From an uncultured Collinsella sp. (GTDB lineage: Bacteria > Actinomycetota > Coriobacteriia > Coriobacteriales > Coriobacteriaceae): 34,357 nucleotides of DNA. Shown here piece after piece: positions 8,149 through 16,341 of this stretch. The position numbers and the translations under genes were made by a program. The notes below the pieces were generated by a model. The model saw nothing but the letters and a program-made list of their open reading frames with translations, searched no databases and was not told the origin of the DNA. Location of the stretch: positions 1-34,357 of the forward strand of contig CAUGVQ010000010.1 of NCBI GenBank assembly GCA_959602875.1. Direction: 5' to 3'. Within the stretch, counting starts at the first letter, position 1. The number at the start of each line of letters is the position of its first letter.

Positions 8149-8817
8149 TCAATCGTCGGCGATGCGCACGCCCAATAGCCCGATGAGATCCACTGCCTGC
8201 TCCGGAGCGATCACACAACCGCGCAGCTCACGATAGTCCTGCGAGACAACGAGGCCGCCGATGCGGCAGCTCGCAAGGTTAATACCCGAAAGCGGCGTGC
8301 GGATGAACTCGGCACCGGTAAGGTCGCAGTCGGCAAAGCCCGCACTCCTGAGGGCAACCGTATGCCACGAGCTCTCCGCGAGGTTGGTCGCACGCACGCG
8401 CAGCCCGCGCACGTTCGCCTCGGAGAGGCTCGCATAGCGCATCTGGCTGTCGTCGACGAAAACACTGGTCAAGCGGCTTTTCAGAAAGCTCAGTCCGGGC
8501 GCCGAGCACGAACAGAAATCAACGCGGTTGAGCCAGCAGCGCTCCATGCGACATGAGATGAACCGACAGCCCTCAAACCGCACGTCAGCAAGCGTGCTAT
8601 TGGAAAAGTCGACATCCTCAAAAAGACAGTCGTGAAAAAGCACCTGTTCAAAGGTGGCATCCGTGGCATCTGTACCAGAAAGCTCCAGCGCCCGAAACAC
8701 ACTCCGCACGATCTCGGCATCGCCCGCCGCAAGAAGGGTCTCTAAGTCCTTTCCCTCCACGGTGCTCGCCATATGCCTATCAACGTGCGCGTAACCGGCG
8801 CTACCCTTAGTCTGCAT
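8149..8817 (-). CDS. Pentapeptide-repeat protein
   Basis: A 222-residue protein with a run of A(D/N)LXX-like five-residue repeats from about residue 50 to 185 (for example TFEQVLFHDCLFEDVDFSNS, ASLSEANVRGL and DCDLTGAEFIRTPL). Such repeats fold into a right-handed quadrilateral beta helix. Cysteine is unusually common at repeat positions (CLF, CRF, CRM, CWL, CSC). Some family members shield DNA gyrase by mimicking DNA (MfpA/Qnr), but no specific sign of that role is visible. ATG 8817 lies 10 bp after the intended stop of the broken PHP gene, with GGGA before it, so it appears to be the last gene of the metG-rsmA-tatD operon. Confidence 0.85.
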   Translation of the reverse strand: MQTKGSAGYAHVDRHMASTVEGKDLETLLAAGDAEIVRSVFRALELSGTDATDATFEQVLFHDCLFEDVDFSNSTLADVRFEGCRFISCRMERCWLNRVDFCSCSAPGLSFLKSRLTSVFVDDSQMRYASLSEANVRGLRVRATNLAESSWHTVALRSAGFADCDLTGAEFIRTPLSGINLASCRIGGLVVSQDYRELRGCVIAPEQAVDLIGLLGVRIADD

Positions 8818-8827
8818 GGTTCCCTAC

Positions 8828-9362
8828 CTAGTCTAGATGTGTCTCGCGTTCGAAAAGCTCTGCCACACAGGGGCCGGCGACATCGGGGGGCAACCCACGC
8901 CGTACCGAGCGAGGGCGACGCGCCGTACTTGCCGTGATAATCGCTTCCCCCTGTTACCAGCAGATCGAAACGCTTCGCCTCATCTAGCGCATGCACCTCA
9001 TCGGCAGCGCTATGATCGGGATGAAACGCCTCAATACCGAGAAGACCCGCCGCCACAAGCTCGGGTAACGACTCCCACGAGTTCATCTGGCCGGGATGCG
9101 CCAGCACGGGAATACCGCCCTGCTCGCGCACGGCACGAACCGCATCGACCGCCGTCGGGTAGACGATATCGTGGTTGGCGGGGCTGTCTCCTTTAAAATG
9201 AGTCAGATAAAACTGCCGATACTCGGGGTCTTCGTGATCTTTTTTCGTGAGCGTCTCCATAACGTGCTGTTTGTAGACGCCGAGGCTCGGGGCGGCGGTG
9301 GCAAGGCGGGAGAGGCCGCGCTCCCGTCTTTCGCATTTCTCGATGTCCCCAGCACCCGTCAC
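8828..9362 (-). pseudogene. Broken PHP-domain phosphoesterase gene (5' truncated and frameshifted)
   Basis: From GTG 9362, whose first bases overlap the tatD stop (GTGA), the frame encodes only the C-terminal part of a PHP-domain protein: LGVYKQHVMETL, GGIPVLAHPGQ, GIEAFHPDHSAADE and TGGSDYHG. The N-terminal half of the fold with the HxH metal motif is absent; tatD coding sequence occupies the place where it should be. Near the 3' end a run of six C (plus-strand G 8885-8890) shifts the frame. Dropping one C gives an ending of VAPDVAGPCVAELF and a stop at 8828-8830, just before the next ribosome site. Unshifted, the frame runs into the pentapeptide gene to 8742. Two separate lesions make a pseudogene likely, although the C run could be a sequencing slip. 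Confidence 0.75.
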
Positions 9363-10333
9363 GAGAAGAATAAGCGGAGGGCGTTGCCGTATGCCGCGCG
9401 CAGGATATCATCCGGCGCTTCACCCGTGCGCTTTGCCCGGTCGCGGCTGAGGGCATCGGCCGTAAACGTGATCATCGCCGGTTCGCATTCGAGTCCGCGG
9501 ATGGGCTCGGGGGCCATGTAGGGGCAATCGGTCTCAAAGAGTATGCGGTCGAGGGGGCATGCCGCAAAGGCATCGCGAACAGACTCGTTGCGCTTAAACG
9601 TCGCCGCCCCGCCAAAAGCGATGTAGCAACCGAGGTCCACGAACCGCTCCATGGTGGGCGCGTCCTCCCCAAAACAGTGGAGGATGCAGCCCGCCTCGGG
9701 TACGCCAACCTCACGGAGCACATGATACGCATCCGCATGAGCCTCACGTGAAGCGTCGTCCGCATCGTTGCGCAAGTGAAGCTCGACCGGGACGTTGCGC
9801 TCGCAGGCAAGTGCCAGCTGCCGCGCCATCGCATCCATCTGCACATTGTGCGGCGCCGCCTCGATATTGTCATCGGCATCAAAGTGGTAGTCGAGCCCTA
9901 TCTCGCCAATACCGGCACACAACGGGTCGTCGAGCGCGCGCTCGAGCACCTCGTGCGCCGCGTCGGTGTAGTCCGGCGCGCCGTAGGGGTGGACACCCGC
10001 GAGAAACCGGACGTTATCCGCAAGCGCCGAGCCCGCCGCACGCACCTGATCGAGCCACGACCGTAGAAGCTCCTGGTAAGCAGAAAGATTCATGTCGTCG
10101 CCCACGGGATCATAAAGCGTCACGAGGAGGCGCACCCCCGCACGCTCGGCACGCAGCAGGACCTCGGCGGGGTCTTTTGTCCAAAAACAGGTCAGATGCG
10201 CATGGGTGTCCGCAAGCGGCAAAGCGAGACACGGGGCGGTATAGCTCTTGTCGCCCCGCTTGGTGTGCTTGACAAACGTCAGCGGATCTATAGGGGCGCC
10301 GTCGGGCACCTGGGGGCGTGCCTCGCACATCAC
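9359..10333 (-). CDS. tatD: TatD-family metal-dependent DNase/hydrolase
   Basis: A 323-324 residue amidohydrolase-fold enzyme. Metal ligands are visible in order: DTHAHL (HxH), GEIGLDYHF (Glu), ELHLRN (His), ILHCFGE (His) and ETDCPYMAPEP (Asp). TatD proteins are Mg2+-dependent 3'-5' nucleases or related hydrolases in the cytosol. It is a little longer than the usual 255-265 residues because of about 40 N-terminal residues and an insert around residues 80-100. The start is GTG 10333 or ATG 10330; both overlap the rsmA stop, suggesting translational coupling. The order metG-rsmA/tatD is a common bacterial cluster. Confidence 0.92.
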   Translation of the reverse strand: MMCEARPQVPDGAPIDPLTFVKHTKRGDKSYTAPCLALPLADTHAHLTCFWTKDPAEVLLRAERAGVRLLVTLYDPVGDDMNLSAYQELLRSWLDQVRAAGSALADNVRFLAGVHPYGAPDYTDAAHEVLERALDDPLCAGIGEIGLDYHFDADDNIEAAPHNVQMDAMARQLALACERNVPVELHLRNDADDASREAHADAYHVLREVGVPEAGCILHCFGEDAPTMERFVDLGCYIAFGGAATFKRNESVRDAFAACPLDRILFETDCPYMAPEPIRGLECEPAMITFTADALSRDRAKRTGEAPDDILRAAYGNALRLFFS

Positions 10334-11223
10334 AGCGCACCGGCCTTACTCAGCGCGCAGGCAAGACGAACAAAATCATCGACCGTAAGCGTCTCGGCAC
10401 GCGCCGTAGCGGCAATACCCGTTGTAGCGAATGCGGCGTCAAGCGCATCCTTGGCAAAACCGTTCGCACCCATGGAATTGCGGATGGTCTTGCGGCGCTG
10501 GGCAAACGCCGCATCGATCACGCGGCAGACATCCGCATGCCCAAGCAGGCACCCGTCCTCGGCACACGCTGCCAACGCACCGCGCTCGGCGGGGATGCGG
10601 TCGAGCCTCACTACCGCGGAGTCAACATGGGGCGCAGGCAAAAAGCAACGAGGCGGCACCTCAAAACGGCCCGTCACCTCGGAAAAGAGCGCAAGCTTAG
10701 CGGTATAGGCGCCGTACGCCTTGGTGCCCGGGTGCGCGGCGATGCGGTCGGCGACCTCTTTTTGCACCATCACGACGGCACGCTCAAGCGCGGGCATGCG
10801 CTCAAAAAAGTCGAGGATGATGGTCGCCGCCACGTTGTAGGGAAGATTCGCCACAAAAACGGTCGGTTCCCCACCAGCCGCTTCGGCCACAAGCTCAGGG
10901 GGAACCTTGAGCGCGTCCCCCATAAGGAAACGGAAGTTGTCATGAGCCGAGGCATGCGCGCCGAGCACGGGTTCGAGCTCGCGGTCCATCTCGATTGAAA
11001 CGACGCGACCCGCCTCCTGCAGCAGCGCGAGCGTGAGCGTCCCGATGCCGGGCCCCACCTCGAGCACGCGCTTCGTACCCGTGAGCTCGGCGAGCGCCAT
11101 GATGCGCTCGATCACGTGGTTGTCGATAAGAAAGTTCTGCCCCAAGCGGTGCTTGGTGGCGAGCCCAAAGGCGTCAAGCAGCTCGCGGGTGGCGGCCGGG
11201 CTCGCCAGAGGTGACGTCGTCAT
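10330..11223 (-). CDS. rsmA: 16S rRNA (adenine1518/1519-N6)-dimethyltransferase RsmA (KsgA)
   Basis: A 297-residue SAM-dependent enzyme that dimethylates two adjacent adenines in helix 45 of 16S rRNA, a late step in small-subunit assembly. Near the N-terminus HRLGQNFLID is the family signature. Motif I (VLEVGPGIGTLT) and the acidic SAM-binding residue in VVSIEMD follow, and motif IV is NLPYNV. The C-terminal helical domain begins at about residue 200 (FLPAPHVDSAVVRL). Length is slightly above E. coli KsgA (273). ATG 11223 directly abuts the metG stop codon with no spacer, and tatD overlaps its 3' end, so the three genes form one operon. Confidence 0.97.
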   Translation of the reverse strand: MTTSPLASPAATRELLDAFGLATKHRLGQNFLIDNHVIERIMALAELTGTKRVLEVGPGIGTLTLALLQEAGRVVSIEMDRELEPVLGAHASAHDNFRFLMGDALKVPPELVAEAAGGEPTVFVANLPYNVAATIILDFFERMPALERAVVMVQKEVADRIAAHPGTKAYGAYTAKLALFSEVTGRFEVPPRCFLPAPHVDSAVVRLDRIPAERGALAACAEDGCLLGHADVCRVIDAAFAQRRKTIRNSMGANGFAKDALDAAFATTGIAATARAETLTVDDFVRLACALSKAGAL

Positions 11224-12846
11224 CTAGTCGACCAGACGCGGGAAGAGCGGCTCGCCCTTCTCAACAGGCGCACCGCCGGCAAGACCACCCCACACGCAGG
11301 CGCAGGCGAGGTCGCTCGTCGGCGCCGTGTCGAGCGACAGGCGGCGACGCACCTCGGCGGAGATGCTCGGCATGAAGGGATCATACAGCTCGGCCACGAT
11401 GCGGATGACCTCGAGCAGGTTCCAAATCACCAGAGCAAGGTCGTCGGCGCGCTCGGGATCCTTGGCAAGCGCCCACGGGGCCATGTCCTCGATGTAGTGG
11501 TTGGCGGCAGACACGATGGCGAGCACCTCGGCGGCGGCCCCACTGTAGTCCATCGTCTCCATGCAGACAGCGTAGCGCTCAAAGATGCCGGCACACGCAT
11601 CGCGCAGCGGCGAGGGCTCGTCAAAGTTGGCGGGGCGCTCGGGCGCGCAACCGTCGAAGTATTTGGCGCTCATGTTGAGCGTGCGGGAGACGAGGTTGCC
11701 CCAGCTGTTGGCAAGGTCGGCATTGTAGACCTGACGCATGCGCCCCCAGCTGATGGGCGCGTCGGTTCCGTGCACGACGTCGCTCATGAAGTAGTAGCGG
11801 TAGGCGTCCACGCCCAGAAGCTCGAGGACCTCCTCGGGGGCAATGGCGTTGCCACGGCTCTTGCTCATCTTCTCGACCTTGCCGGTCTCCTCGTTGCGCA
11901 CCGTGAGGAAGCCGTGCACAAAGACCTTCTCGGGAAGCGGCAGGCCGGCGGCCATAAGGAGCGCGGGCCAGATGACGCAGTGGAAGCGGATGATGTCCTT
12001 ACCCACCACGTGCACCTGCGCCGGCCAGCGGAAGGCGAGCTCATCGGCCACCTCCTCGCCCTCAGCGCCGTAGCCAACGGCCGAGAGGTAGTTGATGAGG
12101 GCATCGACCCAAACGTAGGCAACGTGCTTCTCGTCAAAGGGGAACGGCACGCCCCAATCAAAGGTCGAGCGGCTGATGGAGAGGTCCTTGAGGCCGCCCT
12201 TCACAAAGGAGAGCACCTCGTTGCGGCGCGTCTCGGGCTGGATGAAGTCGGGGTGCGCCTCGTAGAAGTCGAGCAGGGGCTGCTGGAACTCGGAGAGCTT
12301 GAAGAACCAGCTTTCCTCCTTGATGCGCTCGAGCGGGCGGTCGCAATCCGGACAGAGCGGGTGCTCGGGGTCAGCGGGCTCCTCGCCCGCCGCGATGCGT
12401 TCCTCCTCGTGATGGCGCACCTGGGTCTCGGTGAAGTAGGTCTCGTCCGGACGGCAGTACCAGCCGTCATAGGCGTCCTTGTAGATGTAGCCGCGCTCGA
12501 GCAGCGTCTCGAGGAACTTCTGGACGCCCGCGATATGGCGCGGCTGCGTGGTGCGGATGAAGTCGTCGTTGGAGATGTTGAGCGTCTGCCACAGATCGCG
12601 GAACGCCGGCTCCATGGAATCGCACCATGCCTGCGGGGAGTCGAAACCGTTCTTCTCCGCGGCCTCAGCAACCTTCTCGCCGTGCTCATCCATACCTGTG
12701 AGGAACTTGACGTCACGGCCGCACGCACGCTGGAAGCGCGCCTGGACATCAGCCATAACGGTGCAGTACGCCGTGCCGAGGTGTGGGCGGGCGTTCACGT
12801 AGTAGATAGGCGTGGTGATGTAATACGAAGGCTGCGTATGCTCCAT
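11224..12846 (-). CDS. metG: Methionyl-tRNA synthetase
   Basis: A 540-residue class I aminoacyl-tRNA synthetase that charges tRNA-Met. The HIGH-type motif is HLGT in YYVNARPHLGTAY near residue 20, and the KMSKS loop is intact in EKMSKSRGN near residue 325. The metal-knuckle region has CRPDE and CPDCDRP near residues 120-160. The anticodon-binding helical bundle follows (SWGNLVSRTLNM onward). It lacks the C-terminal dimerising tRNA-binding domain found in longer MetG proteins. A GTG seven codons upstream could start the frame, but ATG 12846 has AAAGGA at a good distance and begins the family homology. The stop abuts rsmA. Confidence 0.96.
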   Translation of the reverse strand: MEHTQPSYYITTPIYYVNARPHLGTAYCTVMADVQARFQRACGRDVKFLTGMDEHGEKVAEAAEKNGFDSPQAWCDSMEPAFRDLWQTLNISNDDFIRTTQPRHIAGVQKFLETLLERGYIYKDAYDGWYCRPDETYFTETQVRHHEEERIAAGEEPADPEHPLCPDCDRPLERIKEESWFFKLSEFQQPLLDFYEAHPDFIQPETRRNEVLSFVKGGLKDLSISRSTFDWGVPFPFDEKHVAYVWVDALINYLSAVGYGAEGEEVADELAFRWPAQVHVVGKDIIRFHCVIWPALLMAAGLPLPEKVFVHGFLTVRNEETGKVEKMSKSRGNAIAPEEVLELLGVDAYRYYFMSDVVHGTDAPISWGRMRQVYNADLANSWGNLVSRTLNMSAKYFDGCAPERPANFDEPSPLRDACAGIFERYAVCMETMDYSGAAAEVLAIVSAANHYIEDMAPWALAKDPERADDLALVIWNLLEVIRIVAELYDPFMPSISAEVRRRLSLDTAPTSDLACACVWGGLAGGAPVEKGEPLFPRLVD

Positions 12847-12895
12847 GATGCGCGTCCTTTCTTTCACGGCACAGGGCCGATAGGGTGTGACACAA

Positions 12896-12915
12896 GACGC
12901 GGTCGGCGCCGCGTC
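12896..12915 (-). terminator. Short hairpin after rsmI, weak terminator
   Basis: GACGCGG and CCGCGTC form a 7-bp perfect stem with a 6-base loop, 15 bp after the rsmI stop on the minus strand. The stem is followed by TTGTGT rather than a clean T run, so termination would be partial at best and metG may still be read from upstream. Confidence 0.35.
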
Positions 12916-12930
12916 AGCTAAAGAGGGATT

Positions 12931-13848
12931 TTACCGCAAACGCGCGTCTTGCATGTCGAGTACCAGCGCGTACACGTCACGACGTTTGCGAGAGAACCGC
13001 TGCGAAAGACGTTTGGCGATTGCCGAGGCGGCCTCTCCCGCATCGAGCGCGGCCTCGATCTCTGTCCTCAAAGCGGCATCGACGTCGTCCGCGCCGCCTG
13101 CCGCACCCGTCGGGAAAGCGGCCCTCAGGGCAGCGAGCTCCTCCGCATCGGGCGGAGCGACTACGATAACAATCTCCCCTTTGAGCTCCTCGCGCTCTGC
13201 CACCTCGCGGGCGAGCTCTGCGACAGGAAGGCGAAGCACCTCCTCGTGCAGCTTGGTGAGCTCGCGACAGAGCGCAGCCTCGCGACGGGGATATGCCTCG
13301 GCAATAGCAACGAGCGTCGCCGCCGCACGATGGGGCGATTCGTAGAACAGAAGCGCTCCCGGAACCGGCGCGAGCTCCGCGAGGCGCCGCACGCGCTCCC
13401 CCGCCTTGCGCGGGAGGAATCCCTCAAAAAAGAAGTGCTCGCACGCAATGCCCGAGCTCACCAGCGCCGCGATGCACGCGGTGGGACCCGGTATGACCTC
13501 AACGTCAACGCCCTCTGCGCGCGCGGCGTCGACGAGCACCTGTCCGGGGTCGGAGACACCGGGCATGCCCGCGTCGGAGGCGAAGGCGATGGTCTCTCCC
13601 GCGAGCATCCGCTCGACAAGGCCTGCCGCACGTGCCGCGATCACGTTCTCGTCGCAGCGGACGAGTGGTTTGCGCTGGCCGATGTGCGCCAAGATCTTGC
13701 CGGTCACGCGCGTGTCCTCGCAGCACACGGCATCCGCCTCGGAAAGCGCCTGTGCCGCGCGGGGAGACAAATCCCCCAGATTGCCGATAGGCGTTCCCAC
13801 TACATAGAGCTTGCCCGCGGCGGGCGAGTCATCCGCATGCGTGCGCAT
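12931..13848 (-). CDS. rsmI: 16S rRNA (cytidine1402-2'-O)-methyltransferase RsmI
   Basis: A 305-residue tetrapyrrole-methylase-fold enzyme that 2'-O-methylates C1402 of 16S rRNA. The N-terminus carries LYVVGTPIGNLGDLSPRA, the family signature. Then come CEDTRVTGKIL, ASDAGMPGVSDPG (SAM site) and VIPGPTACIAAL, and later FEGFLPRKAGER and FYESPHR, all in the expected order. The reading frame continues far upstream across the GH5-like gene, but ATG 13848 is preceded by AGGCGG and directly precedes the conserved region, so I cut it there. It starts 14 bp after the GH5-like gene stop. The pairing of rsmI and metG is common. Confidence 0.96.
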   Translation of the reverse strand: MRTHADDSPAAGKLYVVGTPIGNLGDLSPRAAQALSEADAVCCEDTRVTGKILAHIGQRKPLVRCDENVIAARAAGLVERMLAGETIAFASDAGMPGVSDPGQVLVDAARAEGVDVEVIPGPTACIAALVSSGIACEHFFFEGFLPRKAGERVRRLAELAPVPGALLFYESPHRAAATLVAIAEAYPRREAALCRELTKLHEEVLRLPVAELAREVAEREELKGEIVIVVAPPDAEELAALRAAFPTGAAGGADDVDAALRTEIEAALDAGEAASAIAKRLSQRFSRKRRDVYALVLDMQDARLR

Positions 13849-13862
13849 ATCAGACCGCCTCG

Positions 13863-14927
13863 CTAATCGAGCATGGCACGCTCGAGCGCACCGAGCGCCA
13901 CGCGGGCGTCCCAAGCGGCGATGCGCTTCTCGGTTTTCCACGTCTGGAAGAACCACCCCGCTGCGTCGGAGAAGGAGGCGAGCTGGTTCGAGATGAACAC
14001 GCGCCCGTAGGCAGCATGGCCCTCCGGAGTGATCGAGGCGTTGGCGAACACCGCCGCGCCGGACCACTCGCCCACAATAACGGGGAATCCCGCCGAACGG
14101 GCCTCTTTGATGAGCTTGCGGTTGCGAGCAATCGCCGCAGAAAGGCCGCGCGGGCTCGTGATGTCCTGGGCATTGTCGTCGCGATAGTGATACAGGTGCA
14201 CGTCCATGATGGCGTTCTGGTACTTGTCGCCGCTCATGAAGTGCTTCCACGCGCCGGGGTCGCCCGAAGCGGAGAACACCACCGCTTTGTCCTCCGGCAT
14301 GTGTGCGCGCACGAGCTCGTAGGCGTCGCGGTAGAAATTCCTCAAGTAGTGACGGGGAATGCCGTCGCTTGTGGTAAACAGGTTCACACGCCGGCTCATA
14401 ATCGGCGAGTCAAGCAACTCCAGACCGATCAGACCCTTGCGCGACCCGTAACGGACCGCAAGACGCTCGAGAACGTTCAGGGCGATATGACGTCCGTTGG
14501 TTGAGGAATGCCATGCGGCGGTCGACTCGGGCGTGCTCGGCGTGGCGTTGGAATCGCCCTGCCCGCCCGGCACGGTCGCCAAATCAAGAAGCACGCCCAT
14601 GTCGTACTTCTCTGCCCACTCAAAGGCGCGGTCGATATAGTCGACCAGGGGGATGTAGATCTCAGACTCGCTCTGCGAGCCAAAGGTGTACCACGGCACC
14701 GGGAGACGCACGGCGTTCAGGCCAATTGCGGAGATGCGGCGGAAGTCGTCTTCGGTTATGAACGTCTCCAGATGTTGACGCACGCGCTCGTTGAACTTGG
14801 TAGCGCCGAGCGCCGCCTGCAGCTCCGACACATTGGAGGCGCCGGTGGCAGCAAAGAGCGAGGGCGTGACCCACGGCTCGGGAAGGAACCATCCAGAAAG
14901 GTTGACGCCGCGAATTCTCTCGAACAT
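13863..14927 (-). CDS. GH5-like (cellulase/exo-glucanase fold) protein with altered catalytic motifs
   Basis: A 354-residue TIM-barrel protein resembling GH5 exo-1,3-glucanases: RGVNLSGWF at the N-terminus, NAVRLPVPW at residues 71-79, VHLYHY at 243-248 and VIVGEWSGA at 283-291 with the likely nucleophile Glu287. The acid/base position is changed: where GH5 enzymes have an NEP motif, this one reads LLDSP (171-175), with Ser174 in place of Glu. The usual DLH is DLA (115-117). Hydrolase activity is therefore doubtful. No signal peptide is seen, so it is probably cytosolic. A GTG at 14951 is also possible, but ATG 14927 has GGAG before it. It heads the rsmI-metG run. Confidence 0.8.
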   Translation of the reverse strand: MFERIRGVNLSGWFLPEPWVTPSLFAATGASNVSELQAALGATKFNERVRQHLETFITEDDFRRISAIGLNAVRLPVPWYTFGSQSESEIYIPLVDYIDRAFEWAEKYDMGVLLDLATVPGGQGDSNATPSTPESTAAWHSSTNGRHIALNVLERLAVRYGSRKGLIGLELLDSPIMSRRVNLFTTSDGIPRHYLRNFYRDAYELVRAHMPEDKAVVFSASGDPGAWKHFMSGDKYQNAIMDVHLYHYRDDNAQDITSPRGLSAAIARNRKLIKEARSAGFPVIVGEWSGAAVFANASITPEGHAAYGRVFISNQLASFSDAAGWFFQTWKTEKRIAAWDARVALGALERAMLD

Positions 14928-15045
14928 ACCCGCTCCATCCTCATCGCTCACACTGCTCGCACAATCGTGTCCATGAGTATAGCCGATGCCCCATGCGCCC
15001 GAGAGCGCCGGCGCAGACGCAGTTTTAGAAAAAGAAATTTCTCCC

Positions 15046-15073
15046 TTGACCCTGCGAACGATTTTGGTATATT
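15046..15073 (+). promoter_or_regulatory. Promoter of tRNA-Phe
   Basis: TTGACC at 15046-15051 and TATATT at 15068-15073 are separated by 16 bp, a good sigma-70-type promoter. The tRNA begins 26 bp after the -10 hexamer. Confidence 0.75.
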
Positions 15074-15099
15074 TAACAAGCTGTTGTTGAGACAGCCCC

Positions 15100-15175
<76 letters not shown>

Positions 15176-15185
15176 TCGCAATTCG

Positions 15186-15222
15186 AGCAAGCCCGCAGAC
15201 CACCTGCGGGCTTGCTGCTTTT
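15186..15222 (+). terminator. Strong rho-independent terminator of tRNA-Phe
   Basis: A perfect 13-bp stem (AGCAAGCCCGCAG at 15186-15198 with CTGCGGGCTTGCT at 15204-15216) has a 5-base loop and TTTT at 15219-15222. It ends the tRNA transcript and, lying about 40 bp past the abi stop, may also block the opposing abi transcript. Confidence 0.9.
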
Positions 15223-15264
15223 CATCGCACAGATCTTACAGTGGCTCCTCTATTCTGTGCGCCC

Positions 15265-16239
15265 TTAGAGAAGCGACCTACTGCTGCCGTCCCGCTCCTT
15301 CATGATCGCCACGCGCCCATCAATCTTTCTCACCATCTCCGGAAAACCTAGAGACGACAGAAGATGGCTGCCAACCTTATTTCCCTTCAGATAATCTCTG
15401 ACGAGGCTGGTCAGCTCTCCCAAAAACTCATAGAACTCGCAACCTGTCAGGTATCTCTCGAGCATCCAAACCATCTTGTCGTAGCCGATGTGCTTCCTAT
15501 CGCCGACATGAGCACAGTACAGCCTCTCGTCATGAGCACAGATGTTTCTGAACTTGACCAATGCCTCCAAGCTCACACGTGCCGTATCGACACCAAAGAA
15601 TCCGAGAGTCTTGCTGCCGAGATTCCCTGTACTTTCGGCTATCGTCCGACAGACCGCCCTCTTATCGGCGGGCTTCATGAGGTTGAAGAAATGCTCGATG
15701 TTGCCGAATGTGAGATCGTTACATAACACCCAGATTGGAACTATGCCGTATTCGCTCCTGTAGTGTTCAATGAACTCTGCAGTGCTCTTTTCCCTTCTCT
15801 TCTTGAGCACGAAGGTCAGGCCGCTGATTTCGCTTGCATAATCTTCCTCCGCCTTGCCGTAGCTGACAAACTCCTGTTTTGAACAGTAATTCGATTGCAG
15901 CAAGTAGTCGTCATGTCCCCTATGAGCTTCGGCAAAACAATAGGCGACCGCCGTCCTCACCGTCGCTTCAGCTTTTATCAGTCGGTTGAACGTCATCGCC
16001 CTCAAAGACCTGTCGAAATCAAACAGGTGGTACAAATCATTGAACGTGGTTCCCTTCCTATACCTATCATCACCAGCGGCATTCGTAGCGTCGTCATCTA
16101 TGAACGGACGCTTGTACCCGTTGACAATGGAATAATAGCCCTCGCGCTGGAGAATCCTCGGAGTGGCTTGGTCCGTCACCACTCCGCGCGCTTCAAGCAA
16201 ATCAACCTGTTGATCGATAGTGAGAAACGGCTTGCACAT
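15265..16239 (-). CDS. Abi_2-family (AbiD/AbiF-like) HEPN abortive-infection protein
   Basis: A 324-residue protein of the Abi_2 family. The N-terminus has LTIDQQVDLLEARG and YYSIVNGYKRPF, the middle FDFDRSLRAMTFNRLIK, then PIWVLCNDLTFGNIEHFF. The HEPN catalytic motif Rx4H is intact in FRNICAHDERLY (Arg231, His236). HEPN proteins of this kind are metal-independent ribonucleases that arrest the host during phage attack. G+C is clearly lower than in the neighbours, suggesting transfer. Start ATG 16239 was chosen over GTG 16272 because AGAGG precedes it. A promoter and two UACG-capped hairpins lie upstream. A 7-bp inverted repeat (15226-15232 / 15255-15261) lies just past the stop. Phage defence is family knowledge; RNA partnership is inference. 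Confidence 0.88.
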   Translation of the reverse strand: MCKPFLTIDQQVDLLEARGVVTDQATPRILQREGYYSIVNGYKRPFIDDDATNAAGDDRYRKGTTFNDLYHLFDFDRSLRAMTFNRLIKAEATVRTAVAYCFAEAHRGHDDYLLQSNYCSKQEFVSYGKAEEDYASEISGLTFVLKKRREKSTAEFIEHYRSEYGIVPIWVLCNDLTFGNIEHFFNLMKPADKRAVCRTIAESTGNLGSKTLGFFGVDTARVSLEALVKFRNICAHDERLYCAHVGDRKHIGYDKMVWMLERYLTGCEFYEFLGELTSLVRDYLKGNKVGSHLLSSLGFPEMVRKIDGRVAIMKERDGSSRSLL

Positions 16240-16262
16240 AGCTGCCTCTTTATTTAATAGAA

Positions 16263-16325
16263 GAGCGGCCACCCCCCGTAGGGGCAGCCGCTCCGCGGAC
16301 GCGAGTCCCGTAGGATCCTCGCGTC
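16263..16325 (-). ncRNA. Tandem UACG-tetraloop hairpins: candidate structured leader or antitoxin RNA of the abi gene
   Basis: Read on the minus strand, the first hairpin (16325-16298) has an 8-bp stem GACGCGAG/CTCGCGTC, a 2-base bulge, then TCC-UACG-GGA. The second (16293-16263) has a 7-bp stem GAGCGGC/GCCGCTC, a small internal loop, then CCCC-UACG-GGGG. Both apical loops are of the very stable cUNCGg class. They lie between a good promoter and the abi ribosome site, and the second stem ends 24 bp before the start codon. They could be a leader, a terminator pair making a separate small RNA, or an RNA antitoxin for the HEPN protein. Neither hairpin has a T run, so a separate RNA would need processing. 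Confidence 0.55.
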
Positions 16326-16341
16326 AATACCGCTGTCCCAT

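Noticed and set aside
7064..8218. Long minus-strand open frame of 384 codons
   Set aside because: A shadow of the Gfo/Idh/MocA gene in G+C-rich DNA; no recognisable domain.
11497..12921. 474-codon plus-strand open frame opposite metG
   Set aside because: It mirrors metG codons; the metG HIGH and KMSKS motifs are decisive for the minus strand.
13849..14250. N-terminal extension of the rsmI frame
   Set aside because: It overlaps the GH5-like gene on the same strand in another frame and contains no RsmI features; homology starts at ATG 13848.
14976..14981. TATACT as a -10 for the GH5-like gene
   Set aside because: No acceptable -35 at 15-19 bp was found, so I do not call a promoter, although one must exist in this region.
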